Part shown: positions 46,219-54,473 of the stretch, piece by piece
How positions within the stretch are numbered: position 1 is the stretch's first letter
Layout: every line of letters starts with the position of its first letter
Virus record (IMG/VR): IMGVR_UViG_3300032287_002700
Coordinates: 1 to 59,720 of that record
Strand: one strand, 5' to 3'
Source of the DNA: a virus
Length of the DNA stretch: 59,720 nucleotides
The notes under the pieces: model-generated
What the model was told of the DNA's origin: nothing
Database searches by the model: none
The model's input: only the letters and a program-made list of their open reading frames with translations
Made by a program: the position numbers and the translations under genes

Positions 46219-46457
46219 TGGCGTGGCGAATAGTGCAACAGCCCAACGGCAAGTTGGCAAGGTTCAGCGATGTTTGCGACGACTTCACCGATATCGACAT
46301 GACCTACGAAGAGGCTCTTGATGAGTGCATCCGCGAAGGTATGTCGGTGATTGATGCAGTCGATAAGGTGATGCGAGGGATCAACGCGGGTAACGCTAGG
46401 TACCTCGAATGCTTGGAAACAATTCGCACGATACACGGAAGGGAGCATAGGCCGTGA
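46215..46457 (+). CDS. Small protein, unknown
   Basis: 80 residues (ATG 46215 or 46218). Mixed start (WRIVQQPNGKLARFSDVCDDFTDIDM) and helical end (EEALDECIREGMSVIDAVDKVM). Overlapped by both neighbours. Confidence 0.5.
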   Translation: MMAWRIVQQPNGKLARFSDVCDDFTDIDMTYEEALDECIREGMSVIDAVDKVMRGINAGNARYLECLETIRTIHGREHRP

Positions 46458-46723
46458 TAGCTAGATTCATTGCGTTCTCTTGGCTCGATGGCAAGAGAGG
46501 ACAAGGTACGCTTGAGTTCTTGCCGTTTGCACCTGGGAACACTGAGGCGCGGGTAACGGTGCCGTTCGAGTTCGTGAGTTATGTTGATTCCAAAGCGATG
46601 ATCGATCAGCACTTCGGGAAGTACGTCAATGTTGACAACAGGTTCTTTTGGCTTGAGCGAACGATCAACGGCAAGCCGGTGAAGGTTCTTCAATGCGTCG
46701 GGCTATATCACCATGAGCTATAA
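46454..46723 (+). CDS. Small protein, unknown
   Basis: 89 residues from GTG 46454, beta-rich (GTLEFLPFAPGNTEARVTVPFEFV). Overlaps the following HNH gene by 11 bases. Unknown function. Confidence 0.5.
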   Translation: MIARFIAFSWLDGKRGQGTLEFLPFAPGNTEARVTVPFEFVSYVDSKAMIDQHFGKYVNVDNRFFWLERTINGKPVKVLQCVGLYHHEL

Positions 46724-47177
46724 AAAAGCAACGTTGCGTTTTTTGGAGTTCTCTTTCTATGCCTTGTCTTTGGCTTTGGCCTTGGTGTTCTTCAAGTCCT
46801 ACGTGATTGATGGTCAGCATAGGCAGATACCTCAAGAGCCTATTGAGCAGCTCGGCGAGTCAATCGACTGGGACATATCCGAAGGCGAGCGCAGCGGGGA
46901 GTGGCGACGGGTGCGGGATCAATTTGTAGAAAAGTTTCCCGTTTGCGCTGCTTGCGGAAGTTCGGCGGCGTTGAATGTACATCACGTGATACCGTTTCAC
47001 GTGCGGCCTGACTTGGAGCTTGACGAGTGGAACTTGATTACCCTTTGCCGGGAACATCATTTCCGAATCGGTCACGATCCAGACGGGCCTTGGAGATCGA
47101 AGAAACCAAGCTGGTCAGCGTCGAACCCCCTAGTGCGGGAACATGCTGAGCAGTTCTCGCAAGGGCGGAAGTACTGA
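46713..47177 (+). CDS. HNH endonuclease with membrane-like N-terminus
   Basis: 154 residues. CAACG, VHHVIPFHVRPDLELDEWNLITLCREHHFRIGH is a full HNH nuclease (C-C pair, HH, N, H). An N-terminal segment (LRFLEFSFYALSLALALVFFKS) could anchor it in the membrane. A B palindrome core (46728-46737) is coded at its very start (KKATLRF). Homing or defence-type activity is possible; unproven. Confidence 0.75.
   Translation: MSYKKATLRFLEFSFYALSLALALVFFKSYVIDGQHRQIPQEPIEQLGESIDWDISEGERSGEWRRVRDQFVEKFPVCAACGSSAALNVHHVIPFHVRPDLELDEWNLITLCREHHFRIGHDPDGPWRSKKPSWSASNPLVREHAEQFSQGRKY
46719..46746. repeat. Family B site, in CDS start
   Basis: Core GCAACGTTGC 46728-46737 with A and T arms; codes KKATLRF at residues 4-10 of the HNH protein. 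Confidence 0.7.
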
Positions 47178-47599
47178 TGAGAAACATCGACCCGACGAAA
47201 TTAAGACTAGTTCCAAAGGAAGAAATGCCTACCTGGGGTCACGTTCCAGATTGCGCCTACGTTGATCGTGAGAACGGCGTCGTGGTTCAGGTTTGGGGTA
47301 ACGCAACTCCCGGCTGCGATGGTACACCATGGCAAGGAACCTTGAGAGTAGCGGTCAAGCATACCAACGCAACGACGCGGGAAGGAGTGCTTGATCGAGG
47401 TACTACCAAGCCGATCGAATGGGATGACATGCAGGCGATCAAGGATTACTTCTGGCCTGAGCGTATCGGGTTGGAGGTTTTCCCGCCTCATGAAAAGATC
47501 GTAGACGTTGCCGACTTGCGGTGGTTGTGGGTGCTTCCGAAGGGGGCAGCACTTCCGTTTAACATTCAGCTTGGAAGTTATGACAGGCTGGAGTCATAG
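47177..47599 (+). CDS. Unknown early protein
   Basis: 140 residues, beginning MRNIDPTKLRLVPKEEMPTWG, beta-rich with several Trp. ATG 47177 overlaps the upstream stop. No family recognised with confidence. A family A site follows by 22 bases. Confidence 0.5.
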   Translation: MRNIDPTKLRLVPKEEMPTWGHVPDCAYVDRENGVVVQVWGNATPGCDGTPWQGTLRVAVKHTNATTREGVLDRGTTKPIEWDDMQAIKDYFWPERIGLEVFPPHEKIVDVADLRWLWVLPKGAALPFNIQLGSYDRLES

Positions 47600-47619
47600 T
47601 CAGTTTTCACGCTAGGAAG

Positions 47620-47635
47620 GTGGAAACGTTTCCAC
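47620..47635. repeat. Family A palindrome, intergenic
   Basis: Full 16-bp copy 26 bases before the sliding clamp start. Confidence 0.9.
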
Positions 47636-47660
47636 CCAGAAATAAGAAAGACCAAGGAAA

Positions 47661-48734
47661 ATGCAGTTCGTTTTTGATCGACAAGAGTTACTTACCAAGT
47701 TCGAAACAGCGGCTTCAATCGTCAACAAGTCGAGTGCGAAGAGTGCACTTCAGAACGTGTTGCTCGACCTCGATAAAGGCGTATTAGAGGGCAGCGACGG
47801 GGAAACGAGCGTACAGGTGCAAGTCAAGGTTCAGGACGGTTGGAGCGGTAGCGTGTTGCTCAATCCGTTTCGCTTTGGCTCGATCATGCGGGAGAGCAAG
47901 TCACCTTCGGTCAGCTTGTCGTTCGATGACAACAAGCTTCACATCGAGTTGAATAACGGGAACTTCTCGTTGCCGACTTCGAACCCGGATGAGTTTCCAC
48001 GAATGAAGGTTGCGATCGATTCCCCGGTTAAGATCGAAGCGAAAGAGTTTGCAAGGGCGATCAACTCGACGAAGTTCTCCGTGGACGTTGAATCGACGCG
48101 CTACCAGCTCGCAGGCGTTGCGTTGCAGTTCGGGCCGAATGGTGTAAACGTGGTGGCTACGAATGGGCGTACACTAGCCTACACTGAGCTACACTGTGAG
48201 TCCAAAGAGCAATCGGCAATCGTACCGATCAAGCCTCTTGCACTGGTCGAACGCATGGCGGATAGCAAGGATGCCGACTGCGAGATTCAAATCATCGGCA
48301 ATCGGATTGCGTTCCGTTGTGCGGATACAACCATCTTCACGAGTCAGATCGAAGGGCGGTTTCCGGCTTGGGAAAGGATCGTGCCGAGTGTTCTTGGCGA
48401 GCGCGTCGCGGTGTCGGCCGGTGCGTTGCTGCAAGCGATTCGGCAAGCCTCGGTAGTGTCTGACGATGAGACGCGGGCAACTGAATTGCACTTCTGCGAA
48501 GATAATCTTTTGGTCAAGTCCTCGGCGGCGGAGAAGGGCGTTTCATCGGTCAGCATTCCGGTTGAGAGTGACTTGGTAGAAACCTTGATTATCGATCACA
48601 GGTACGCTCAAGATTGGCTCAAGACGCTCGATAAGGATGCCGTGGTTGAGTTGTTTATTACCAGTCGGACGAACCCGATGGTATGCCGTTGTGGTGCTTC
48701 GCGGTATGTTGTGATGCCTATGGATCGGAGCTAG
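47661..48734 (+). CDS. dnaN: DNA polymerase sliding clamp (beta subunit)
   Basis: 357 residues, the usual size of DnaN. QELLTKFETAASIVNKSSAKSALQNVLLD, LNNGNFSLPTSNPDEFP, YQLAGVALQF, VATNGRTLAYTE and RFPAWERIVPS match the three-domain beta clamp. It encircles DNA and tethers a polymerase. No polymerase gene is seen in the window, so it may replace or modify the host clamp of host Pol III. An A site (47622) lies just upstream. Confidence 0.85.
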   Translation: MQFVFDRQELLTKFETAASIVNKSSAKSALQNVLLDLDKGVLEGSDGETSVQVQVKVQDGWSGSVLLNPFRFGSIMRESKSPSVSLSFDDNKLHIELNNGNFSLPTSNPDEFPRMKVAIDSPVKIEAKEFARAINSTKFSVDVESTRYQLAGVALQFGPNGVNVVATNGRTLAYTELHCESKEQSAIVPIKPLALVERMADSKDADCEIQIIGNRIAFRCADTTIFTSQIEGRFPAWERIVPSVLGERVAVSAGALLQAIRQASVVSDDETRATELHFCEDNLLVKSSAAEKGVSSVSIPVESDLVETLIIDHRYAQDWLKTLDKDAVVELFITSRTNPMVCRCGASRYVVMPMDRS

Positions 48735-48736
48735 GC

Positions 48737-48880
48737 GTGAGTGAGTCAAAGAGGGTTATTGTCGTTGCTGGTGGCTTGCTAATCTTCGCCTACTCCATGG
48801 GATGCATCAAAGGGTATTTCCATGGCTACCGCGACGGAAGAACGCAAGCATTGGTAGAGATTCAAGGGGAGCAGAAATGA
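48737..48880 (+). CDS. 47-residue membrane protein
   Basis: GTG 48737, 47 residues with one membrane segment (VIVVAGGLLIFAYSMGCIKG) and a small soluble tail. It overlaps the next gene (ATGA). Unknown function. Confidence 0.5.
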   Translation: MSESKRVIVVAGGLLIFAYSMGCIKGYFHGYRDGRTQALVEIQGEQK

Positions 48881-49110
48881 TTCGATTCGTTCGCAATCTT
48901 CGACGGGTGCAGCGCGGCAAGGACATGATTGGCCGATGGGTTATTGAGTTCCACCTTGGCAAGTATGTCGCGGACTGGCCTTGTGAGAACATGCTAGTAT
49001 TCGGCGTCTACAAGGTCAAAGCTCCTGCGCCTGAGGGGTGGTATCTGATTTGTGACGACAACATCAAGGGATTTAGATTCGATTTTCGATTCAGAAGGGT
49101 TAAGTCATGA
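48877..49110 (+). CDS. Small protein, unknown
   Basis: 77 residues from ATG 48877, beta-rich and basic (RWVIEFHLGKYVADW; KGFRFDFRFRRVK). ATGA overlaps upstream and downstream. Unknown. Confidence 0.5.
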   Translation: MIRFVRNLRRVQRGKDMIGRWVIEFHLGKYVADWPCENMLVFGVYKVKAPAPEGWYLICDDNIKGFRFDFRFRRVKS

Positions 49111-49325
49111 AGGCTAGCGAAGTACTCAATAGCAAGTGGGAAACGATGCCAGAGATCAGCAAGGCCGTTGGAATGGCACCGGCTGAGCTTTGGCCTATCG
49201 TCAAGGGTTTTATCGAGGCCGGTCACGCGGAGATAGCTACTTGGCAGCATAGCGGTTGCTCGGTACCGATGATCCGATTGAGGCCGGGCATATTTCCAAC
49301 ATGGAAGAAACGAGGCGGTAAGTAA
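49107..49325 (+). CDS. Small winged-helix-like protein
   Basis: 72 residues: ASEVLNSKWETMPEISKAVGMAPAELWPIVKGFIEAGHAEI reads like a short helix-turn-helix with a recognition helix. Possible transcription regulator; low confidence. Confidence 0.5.
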   Translation: MKASEVLNSKWETMPEISKAVGMAPAELWPIVKGFIEAGHAEIATWQHSGCSVPMIRLRPGIFPTWKKRGGK

Positions 49326-49329
49326 GACC

Positions 49330-49671
49330 ATGGAAAAAGACAGTAACGAAAAACCAATTGTTTACGAAGTAAACGAATTGGCAGGAATCATAGTTGGTTC
49401 AATTGTTGCGTTTGTCTTATGCGCGGTATTTGTTTTGTTGGGTGTTTTGTGCGTGGTGTTTATGTGCGGTGCGATTGTGAGAGAGTTCCAAAACATTACA
49501 CAAGTTCCGCCAGTAATCACCAACGGCCCAAGCCGCGAGCAGTTGCGTGAATGGTTTGACAAGAACCCTGACAAGGCACCGCCTGCGGAGTGGTATCCTA
49601 ACGGCGATCCGTGGCGCGGGATCACGGCGGAAGAGGCGAACAAGATGCTCGAAGATTGCGAGGTTAAGTAA
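49330..49671 (+). CDS. Membrane protein, unknown
   Basis: 113 residues. One or two hydrophobic segments near 20-50 (IIVGSIVAFVLCAVFVLLGVL CVVFMCG), then a soluble tail. Overlaps the next gene by one base. Unknown function. Confidence 0.5.
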   Translation: MEKDSNEKPIVYEVNELAGIIVGSIVAFVLCAVFVLLGVLCVVFMCGAIVREFQNITQVPPVITNGPSREQLREWFDKNPDKAPPAEWYPNGDPWRGITAEEANKMLEDCEVK

Positions 49672-49904
49672 TGCTCGATATTGAAATGAACGGCGATCCA
49701 GAGACTAAGCAAGTTCATCGCCTGACGATCACGTACATCACAGCAGAGGACTCCACGAAGGATGACTTGCTATTTATCACCAAGCTGGCGAACGCGCTAG
49801 CACGCGGGGCTCGAATCGTCTTCGATCCAGAGCTAGCAACTGAGTTTGTCTACGAGGCCGGGGAGAGAGTCGAAGAGGAAGAAAGCGAAGGCGATGATGG
49901 TTAA
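49671..49904 (+). CDS. Small protein, unknown
   Basis: 77 residues with an acidic C-terminus (EEEESEGDDG). Mixed alpha/beta. Unknown function; overlaps its successor by eight bases. Confidence 0.45.
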   Translation: MLDIEMNGDPETKQVHRLTITYITAEDSTKDDLLFITKLANALARGARIVFDPELATEFVYEAGERVEEEESEGDDG

Positions 49905-50079
49905 GCTAAGACAGTTGAATTGGTGGGAAACCATCCTGCAAGGTGACCGATACGTACTCGCAGGCAGGGAGCCTCTGAACCCAGCAACGTTCTACGTCGG
50001 GTGGACAGTGGATCAAGCCTTCGAGTACGTGAGGAATACCGGTGATACGATATTCTTCTATCGACAGGTTGACCAATGA
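49897..50079 (+). CDS. Small protein, unknown
   Basis: 60 residues from ATG 49897: KLRQLNWWETILQGDRYVLAGRE then a VDQAFEYVRNTGD helix. The following 133 bases (50080-50212) contain no gene or clear signal. Confidence 0.45.
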   Translation: MVKLRQLNWWETILQGDRYVLAGREPLNPATFYVGWTVDQAFEYVRNTGDTIFFYRQVDQ

Positions 50080-50212
50080 GTCCTGACCCTTTGCCGGTTA
50101 AACTAAATAAAGCTGCGCAGGTTCAAAATTTAATCAATCGATCGAGTGATATACCTTGAGCCGTCAAGTTAGGGCCCATGATGCACCGCAACGGCAGGAA
50201 ATTAACTAGACA

Positions 50213-50536
50213 ATGAGTGAGAAACGCAAGCCCGAAATGATTTTATTTGCCGAGATTCCAGGCAAGCCCGGAGCGCGAGCAACTAGATTCAAGGTGGAGT
50301 TGTTCCATGTTTCGCAGTGGCTGAATCCTACTCGTCGCGGAGTAAGCTGGAAACCGCGATCGATTCGAATGATGCAAGCTGATGTTTACCGTTTGCGAGT
50401 GAACGGTAAGTGGTATGCACCAAGCGATGCCGAACCGCTGACACTTAGTCAGGTTTTCGCGTTGTTTCGCAAGTCAGTGTCCGCAGTGAGAAAGCGAAGG
50501 CGTGACGAGCCTAGCGCAAGAAAGGTTGCCGAATGA
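50213..50536 (+). CDS. Small basic protein, unknown
   Basis: 107 residues, Arg/Lys-rich at the end (RKSVSAVRKRRRDEPSARK), beta-type body (FKVELFHVSQWLNPTRRGVSW). DNA or RNA binding is possible. Overlaps the next gene (ATGA). Confidence 0.5.
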   Translation: MSEKRKPEMILFAEIPGKPGARATRFKVELFHVSQWLNPTRRGVSWKPRSIRMMQADVYRLRVNGKWYAPSDAEPLTLSQVFALFRKSVSAVRKRRRDEPSARKVAE

Positions 50537-50757
50537 ATTCCGAATCTTTGCCGGTTGAGTTCGTCGGCGGGCCAATGGACGGTCAGAGCCTTTGGATAGA
50601 ATCAGGCACAGAGACTATCAAGACGGGATCACTGGACATGGACAGCGGAAAGGTGGTTGTTGTACATCACCTTTACAAGCTTCGCAGGATCAATGAGATT
50701 CTGGTTCGCTTGCCGAGCGGACTTCACGCGATGGACTACTCAGGGAAGGTTGCGTAG
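50533..50757 (+). CDS. Small protein, unknown
   Basis: 74 residues: LPVEFVGGPMDGQSLWIESG opens a short beta-rich fold seen in many small phage proteins. ATGA overlap upstream; a degraded B site (about 50754-50781) follows its stop. Confidence 0.5.
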   Translation: MNSESLPVEFVGGPMDGQSLWIESGTETIKTGSLDMDSGKVVVVHHLYKLRRINEILVRLPSGLHAMDYSGKVA

Positions 50758-50781
50758 AAAAAGATGGTTGTTTTTTTCTGC
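50754..50781. repeat. Family B site, degraded
   Basis: GTAGAAAAA, GATGGTTGTT, TTTTTCTG: arms kept, core lost. Confidence 0.4.
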
Positions 50782-50967
50782 GTGATGGTCGCGGTATTCG
50801 CAGTGGCTCACTTGCTCTTGTATCTGTTATTGCGGGAACTCCACAGGGAGCTTGCTAAGATCGATCAACTCAGCAGAAAGCGGATTGACGCACTTAGGCA
50901 AGTCCGAGCACAGCAAATCGAGCTTATCGAAAAGTACAGGGAACTACGCAGTAAGTTGCGTCGCTAA
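50764..50967 (+). CDS. Small membrane protein with coiled coil
   Basis: 67 residues. Membrane helix (VVFFCVMVAVFAVAHLLLYLLL) then a basic coiled coil (ELAKIDQLSRKRIDALRQVRAQQ). Last + strand gene before the minus-strand regulator. A family A site starts two bases after its stop. Confidence 0.5.
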   Translation: MVVFFCVMVAVFAVAHLLLYLLLRELHRELAKIDQLSRKRIDALRQVRAQQIELIEKYRELRSKLRR

Positions 50968-50968
50968 G

Positions 50969-50982
50969 TGGAAACGTTTCCA
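50969..50982. repeat. Family A palindrome, between convergent genes
   Basis: Core 50970-50981, between the last early gene and the end of the minus-strand regulator gene. Confidence 0.9.
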
Positions 50983-50983
50983 G

Positions 50984-51559
50984 CTAAGAGGCAAGCCGGA
51001 TCACATCGTTGACGTCCAATGTCACGAACGGCTGACCAGTCCAAGCCATGATACCGAGCGCGCCGTGAATAAGTCCGGCGGGCGTATCCGATGAGTCGAA
51101 GTCTGAAAGCTGGATCACGAATCGATCAGTTTTGACCCCATACATATACCGGGCAGCTTCCCGCGTCATGCAGACCCCTTGAAGATTTGCAACGTTGCGT
51201 TTTTCTGCGCACTCTTGCGCCCATTGATGCCGGGTGAAGTTCGCACCGCCGATCATTTCCGTTCTCAAGTCGCGGTAGTGGCCTAGCATGGACTTAACCG
51301 TCGGCCGACGCTCGAAGAAATACGAAGCTTCCGCGATGGAGATGAAACCGAAGGGAATGGGCCTCTTTCGCGGCTGCGGTGGTTGAAGGTTCTTGATGCG
51401 ACGTTGAAGGGGCAGGGAGTACCGCCAGCGGAACCTACCGGATAAATGGGAATCTACTGTGTCGCGGGTGATCGAAAGGTAAGATGCGATTTCCGACTTC
51501 GTAGCTCGACGATGCGCCATGGCAAAGATTTGGTAGATTGTCGATTCGTCAAGTCGCAT
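50984..51559 (-). CDS. Only minus-strand gene, HTH-like regulator
   Basis: 191 residues from ATG (complement of 51557-51559). KSEIASYLSITRDTVDSHLSGRFRWR is a good helix-turn-helix. AEKRNVANLQG is coded by a B palindrome (core 51189-51198), and an A palindrome lies just past its stop (50970-50981). It faces against all other genes and its start is 42 bases from the portal ATG, so it is well placed to control the late operon. It is a candidate reader of the A or B sites; this is an inference. Confidence 0.65.
   Translation of the reverse strand: MRLDESTIYQIFAMAHRRATKSEIASYLSITRDTVDSHLSGRFRWRYSLPLQRRIKNLQPPQPRKRPIPFGFISIAEASYFFERRPTVKSMLGHYRDLRTEMIGGANFTRHQWAQECAEKRNVANLQGVCMTREAARYMYGVKTDRFVIQLSDFDSSDTPAGLIHGALGIMAWTGQPFVTLDVNDVIRLAS
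51180..51207. repeat. Family B site, in the minus-strand gene
   Basis: Core GCAACGTTGC 51189-51198, then GTTTTTCTG; codes AEKRNVANL on the minus strand. Confidence 0.75.
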
Positions 51560-51600
51560 AGTGAGCAGGGTTGACCTAGAATTTGAGGCGGAGGCATACC

Positions 51601-53784
51601 ATGGAAAAAATAATCGACGCAATGCGAGACGCCCAAAGTTTAACTGAATCCTGGGGCGAGGTCATCGACGTTACCGAGTTCATGACGGATTCTACCGGGT
51701 TCTTCAATACGAATGGACTCGGAGCATTTACGCAGATTTACGACCGGTCAGACGGTCGCTTTCGTCCAGTCTATACCAATGAGTCCGACCTGAAGCTGAT
51801 CCGGGCTATGAGTTGGCTACTTGTGGAGAAGGTGCCCATGGCTCAAGCGTGGGTCAATCGCCTGTTGGATTACACGATCGGCACCGGATTCGATTGGACG
51901 ATCAAGAGCGAGAACAAGCGACTTGAAAAGGCGGTTCAGATTTACGTCCGCGAATGCCTTGATAACTCGAAGTGGTCATCGGAGCTCGAACGTGAATCCT
52001 ATGTCCGAGAAATCGCCGACGGTGAGTTCCTATCTGAGTTCATCTACGACGACGGTCAGTGCATGATGGTCGCGCGGGAGCCTGACGAACTGACTGAACC
52101 AGCGATCAAGCCTGAGCTAGAGGATTGGCTAGGGATTGATTACGTGCCTTCCTGGACGTTCGGAGTACTTACGAAAAAGAACGTACCAGAGAGGCACATC
52201 GGGTACCATTTCGTGCGTGACGCGGCGGGGCTAGATTGGGACTACGTACCGGCTGACCGCGTTGTATTTTGGAAGCGAAACGTACGCCAAAGGGCGAAGC
52301 GGGGCTTCTCAGATTTTTTCAAGCCGCATTTGTACCTTCTCAGGGCTGACCGCGTTTTGACCAATACCGCAGAGGGGGCAGCAACTCAGGCGGCAATCGC
52401 CTACATCGTCGAGCACAGCGAAGGGACGCAGCGTCAAGCGGATAACATCGTCAAGAAATTCGCACCGCTAACCGGCAAGGTTGACCCTATGACTGGGCTA
52501 CCGCAACGCAGGCGGAGAATGATGCCGGGCACGCGGCTTGATGTTCCGGCTGGTCAGTCCTACAAGGCGGGCTTACTCGGCGCGAATAACTCAGATATCT
52601 ACGTCGATGTTCTCGAGGCGGCGTTGAGGCTTGCGGGATCGGTTCACGCATTCCCCGAAGGGATGCTGACCGGAAGCTACGAGAACAATAACCTTGCCTC
52701 AGCACTGGTCGCAGAGGGGCCGTTTATGCAGGGTCGGCAGGCGGAGCAAGTGCAACGCAAGGAACGCTTCCGCGAGGTCATTGTGAAGCTTATTAAGCTT
52801 GGTGCGAACCTTGGGCGTTTCCGCGCGTACGGGATCAACTCGTGGGATGACTTGCGAGATATCTTGACCGTTGAAACCATCGCGGCAAGAATCCTACAGC
52901 TTGACCCATTGAAGCATACCCAAGCCCTAGCCTTACAACGTGAGAGAGGCTGGGTATCAGACAAGACCGCAATCAACGAATTGGGCCGGGATATCGATAC
53001 CGAAACGGCGAACGGTTTGCAGGTTGCAGGGGCAGAGCAACAAGCCGGAACAGCGACTCAACCGGGCTCGAAAAGTGGAAACGTTTCCAGCGCAGAGGGT
53101 CAGAAAACGGGGCCAGAAAGTGGAAACGTTTCCACCTCAGAAGCAGAGAATTCTGCAAAATGGCAGGGAATTTCGCGTTTGCAGTGGAATCGCAATCGCA
53201 AGGCGATGGCCGACGTCTTGCGTGACTACATGCAAGGGAACACTACCCGGCAAGTGGCCGAAGTTCTGCTTCGATCAATCGGCATGCCTGACCAGGATAT
53301 CAAGGCAGTTTTGGACGATGCGTCGGATGGGAGCCTGGAAACGTTTCCAGCGGAACAGCTAACTGAGGCTGAGAAAAAGACCCTCAACAAGCCTTTCCGA
53401 ACACCGAGTGGCCCGAAGAAATTCGGCGTGTATGTCAAGGACGATAAGGGCAACGTGGTGAAGGTCAGCTTCGGCGATCCGAAGATGCGAATCAAGCGTG
53501 ATGACCCTGGAAGCAGACGCGTGTTCAGGGCTCGGCATAACTGCGACGATCCGGGGCCGAAGTGGAAGGCTCGGTACTGGTCATGCCGTTTCTGGTCGCG
53601 CCCAAGTGTCACCAAGTTGCTCAAGGAATCATTGCAGGGGCTCGATACTTGGGACGGCGTGACCTTCGTTCGTGAGTCCTGGTTGCTCAAGCAGAACCCA
53701 GCATTGGCTGAACTGAACCGCAAGCAGGAATCATTTTCAGGGCGTCAACAACAGATGCTCGACCGTTGGAAGGATTACCCATAA
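51601..53784 (+). CDS. Portal protein with extra C-terminal domain
   Basis: 727 residues from ATG 51601 (GGAGG SD). Residues about 1-480 have a portal layout (WVNRLLDYTIGTGFDW; DVPAGQSYKAGLLGANNSDIYVDVLEAALRLAGSVHAFPEGML). The C-terminus (about 595-727: PSGPKKFGVYVKDDKGN, MRIKRDDPGSRRVFRARHNCDDPGPKWKARYWSCRFW) is a domain I know as a separate small phage protein. The linker (about 485-585) codes three A palindromes (cores 53077, 53122, 53337) as SGNVSS, SGNVST and LETFPA. DNA enters and leaves through the portal ring. Confidence 0.8.
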   Translation: MEKIIDAMRDAQSLTESWGEVIDVTEFMTDSTGFFNTNGLGAFTQIYDRSDGRFRPVYTNESDLKLIRAMSWLLVEKVPMAQAWVNRLLDYTIGTGFDWTIKSENKRLEKAVQIYVRECLDNSKWSSELERESYVREIADGEFLSEFIYDDGQCMMVAREPDELTEPAIKPELEDWLGIDYVPSWTFGVLTKKNVPERHIGYHFVRDAAGLDWDYVPADRVVFWKRNVRQRAKRGFSDFFKPHLYLLRADRVLTNTAEGAATQAAIAYIVEHSEGTQRQADNIVKKFAPLTGKVDPMTGLPQRRRRMMPGTRLDVPAGQSYKAGLLGANNSDIYVDVLEAALRLAGSVHAFPEGMLTGSYENNNLASALVAEGPFMQGRQAEQVQRKERFREVIVKLIKLGANLGRFRAYGINSWDDLRDILTVETIAARILQLDPLKHTQALALQRERGWVSDKTAINELGRDIDTETANGLQVAGAEQQAGTATQPGSKSGNVSSAEGQKTGPESGNVSTSEAENSAKWQGISRLQWNRNRKAMADVLRDYMQGNTTRQVAEVLLRSIGMPDQDIKAVLDDASDGSLETFPAEQLTEAEKKTLNKPFRTPSGPKKFGVYVKDDKGNVVKVSFGDPKMRIKRDDPGSRRVFRARHNCDDPGPKWKARYWSCRFWSRPSVTKLLKESLQGLDTWDGVTFVRESWLLKQNPALAELNRKQESFSGRQQQMLDRWKDYP
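53076..53089. repeat. Family A palindrome, in CDS
   Basis: Core 53077-53088, coding SGNVSS in the portal linker. Confidence 0.9.
53120..53135. repeat. Family A palindrome, in CDS
   Basis: Full 16-bp copy, coding SGNVST, 45 bases after the previous copy in the portal linker. Confidence 0.9.
53336..53349. repeat. Family A palindrome, in CDS
   Basis: Core 53337-53348, coding LETFPA near the end of the portal linker. Confidence 0.9.
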
Positions 53785-54470
53785 TGCCTGACGTTAAGGG
53801 CCGCAAACGCTATGAGGAACGCATTAGGGCAGCGATGGAGGAAGTATTCGCCGAAGCTTTGGCGGTTGCTTCTCAGGGGATCGACGCGATCAATGCAGCA
53901 ATAAAAGTAGCATTGCAAAAATACGTCGGGCCGATTGTCGAAGAGGTTCACCGACGGGTAATCATCGCCCTTTTGATCCTATTCGGAAGTGATGACATTG
54001 GACGCGGAGTACTCGGTGACGCGCCGAAGAAACAGGGGCCTATATACGACGACCTCGTAACCCAAGCGAAGAAACGCGCTCAAGATCAGATCGATGAACT
54101 AGGCGATCAGATGAGCGATACGAATCGATCATGGCTCGATGAATGGGACGAGGAAGAACCCTTCGAAGAATGGGCCAAGGATCGATTGTTTCCAGAGTCC
54201 AGGGCTGAGAACATCGGCGTGACGGAGACTACCAACGCGGTGACGATTGGTGAGGGTACAGTCGTGGAGACGATGCGTGAGCTAGGGGTCGGCGTAACGG
54301 CTCGATGGATCACGAAGCGTGACGAGAGAGTTTGCCCGGTATGCGGGCCATTGCATAACACAGGCCCGGCGAACTGGGCCGACGACTTCGCCAAAGGGCC
54401 CCCAGCTCATCCGCGTTGTCGGTGCTATCTGTTGTACGTGTTGAGTGAGCAAGCGGAAGGTAGTATTTAG
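53784..54470 (+). CDS. MuF-like minor head protein
   Basis: 228 residues from ATG 53784 (TAATG overlap). Its end ARWITKRDERVCPVCGPLH then NWADDFAKGPPAHPRCRC is the hallmark of the Mu gpF/SPP1 gp7 head morphogenesis family. It attaches to the portal and may be packaged with it. Confidence 0.8.
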   Translation: MPDVKGRKRYEERIRAAMEEVFAEALAVASQGIDAINAAIKVALQKYVGPIVEEVHRRVIIALLILFGSDDIGRGVLGDAPKKQGPIYDDLVTQAKKRAQDQIDELGDQMSDTNRSWLDEWDEEEPFEEWAKDRLFPESRAENIGVTETTNAVTIGEGTVVETMRELGVGVTARWITKRDERVCPVCGPLHNTGPANWADDFAKGPPAHPRCRCYLLYVLSEQAEGSI

Positions 54471-54473
54471 ACC

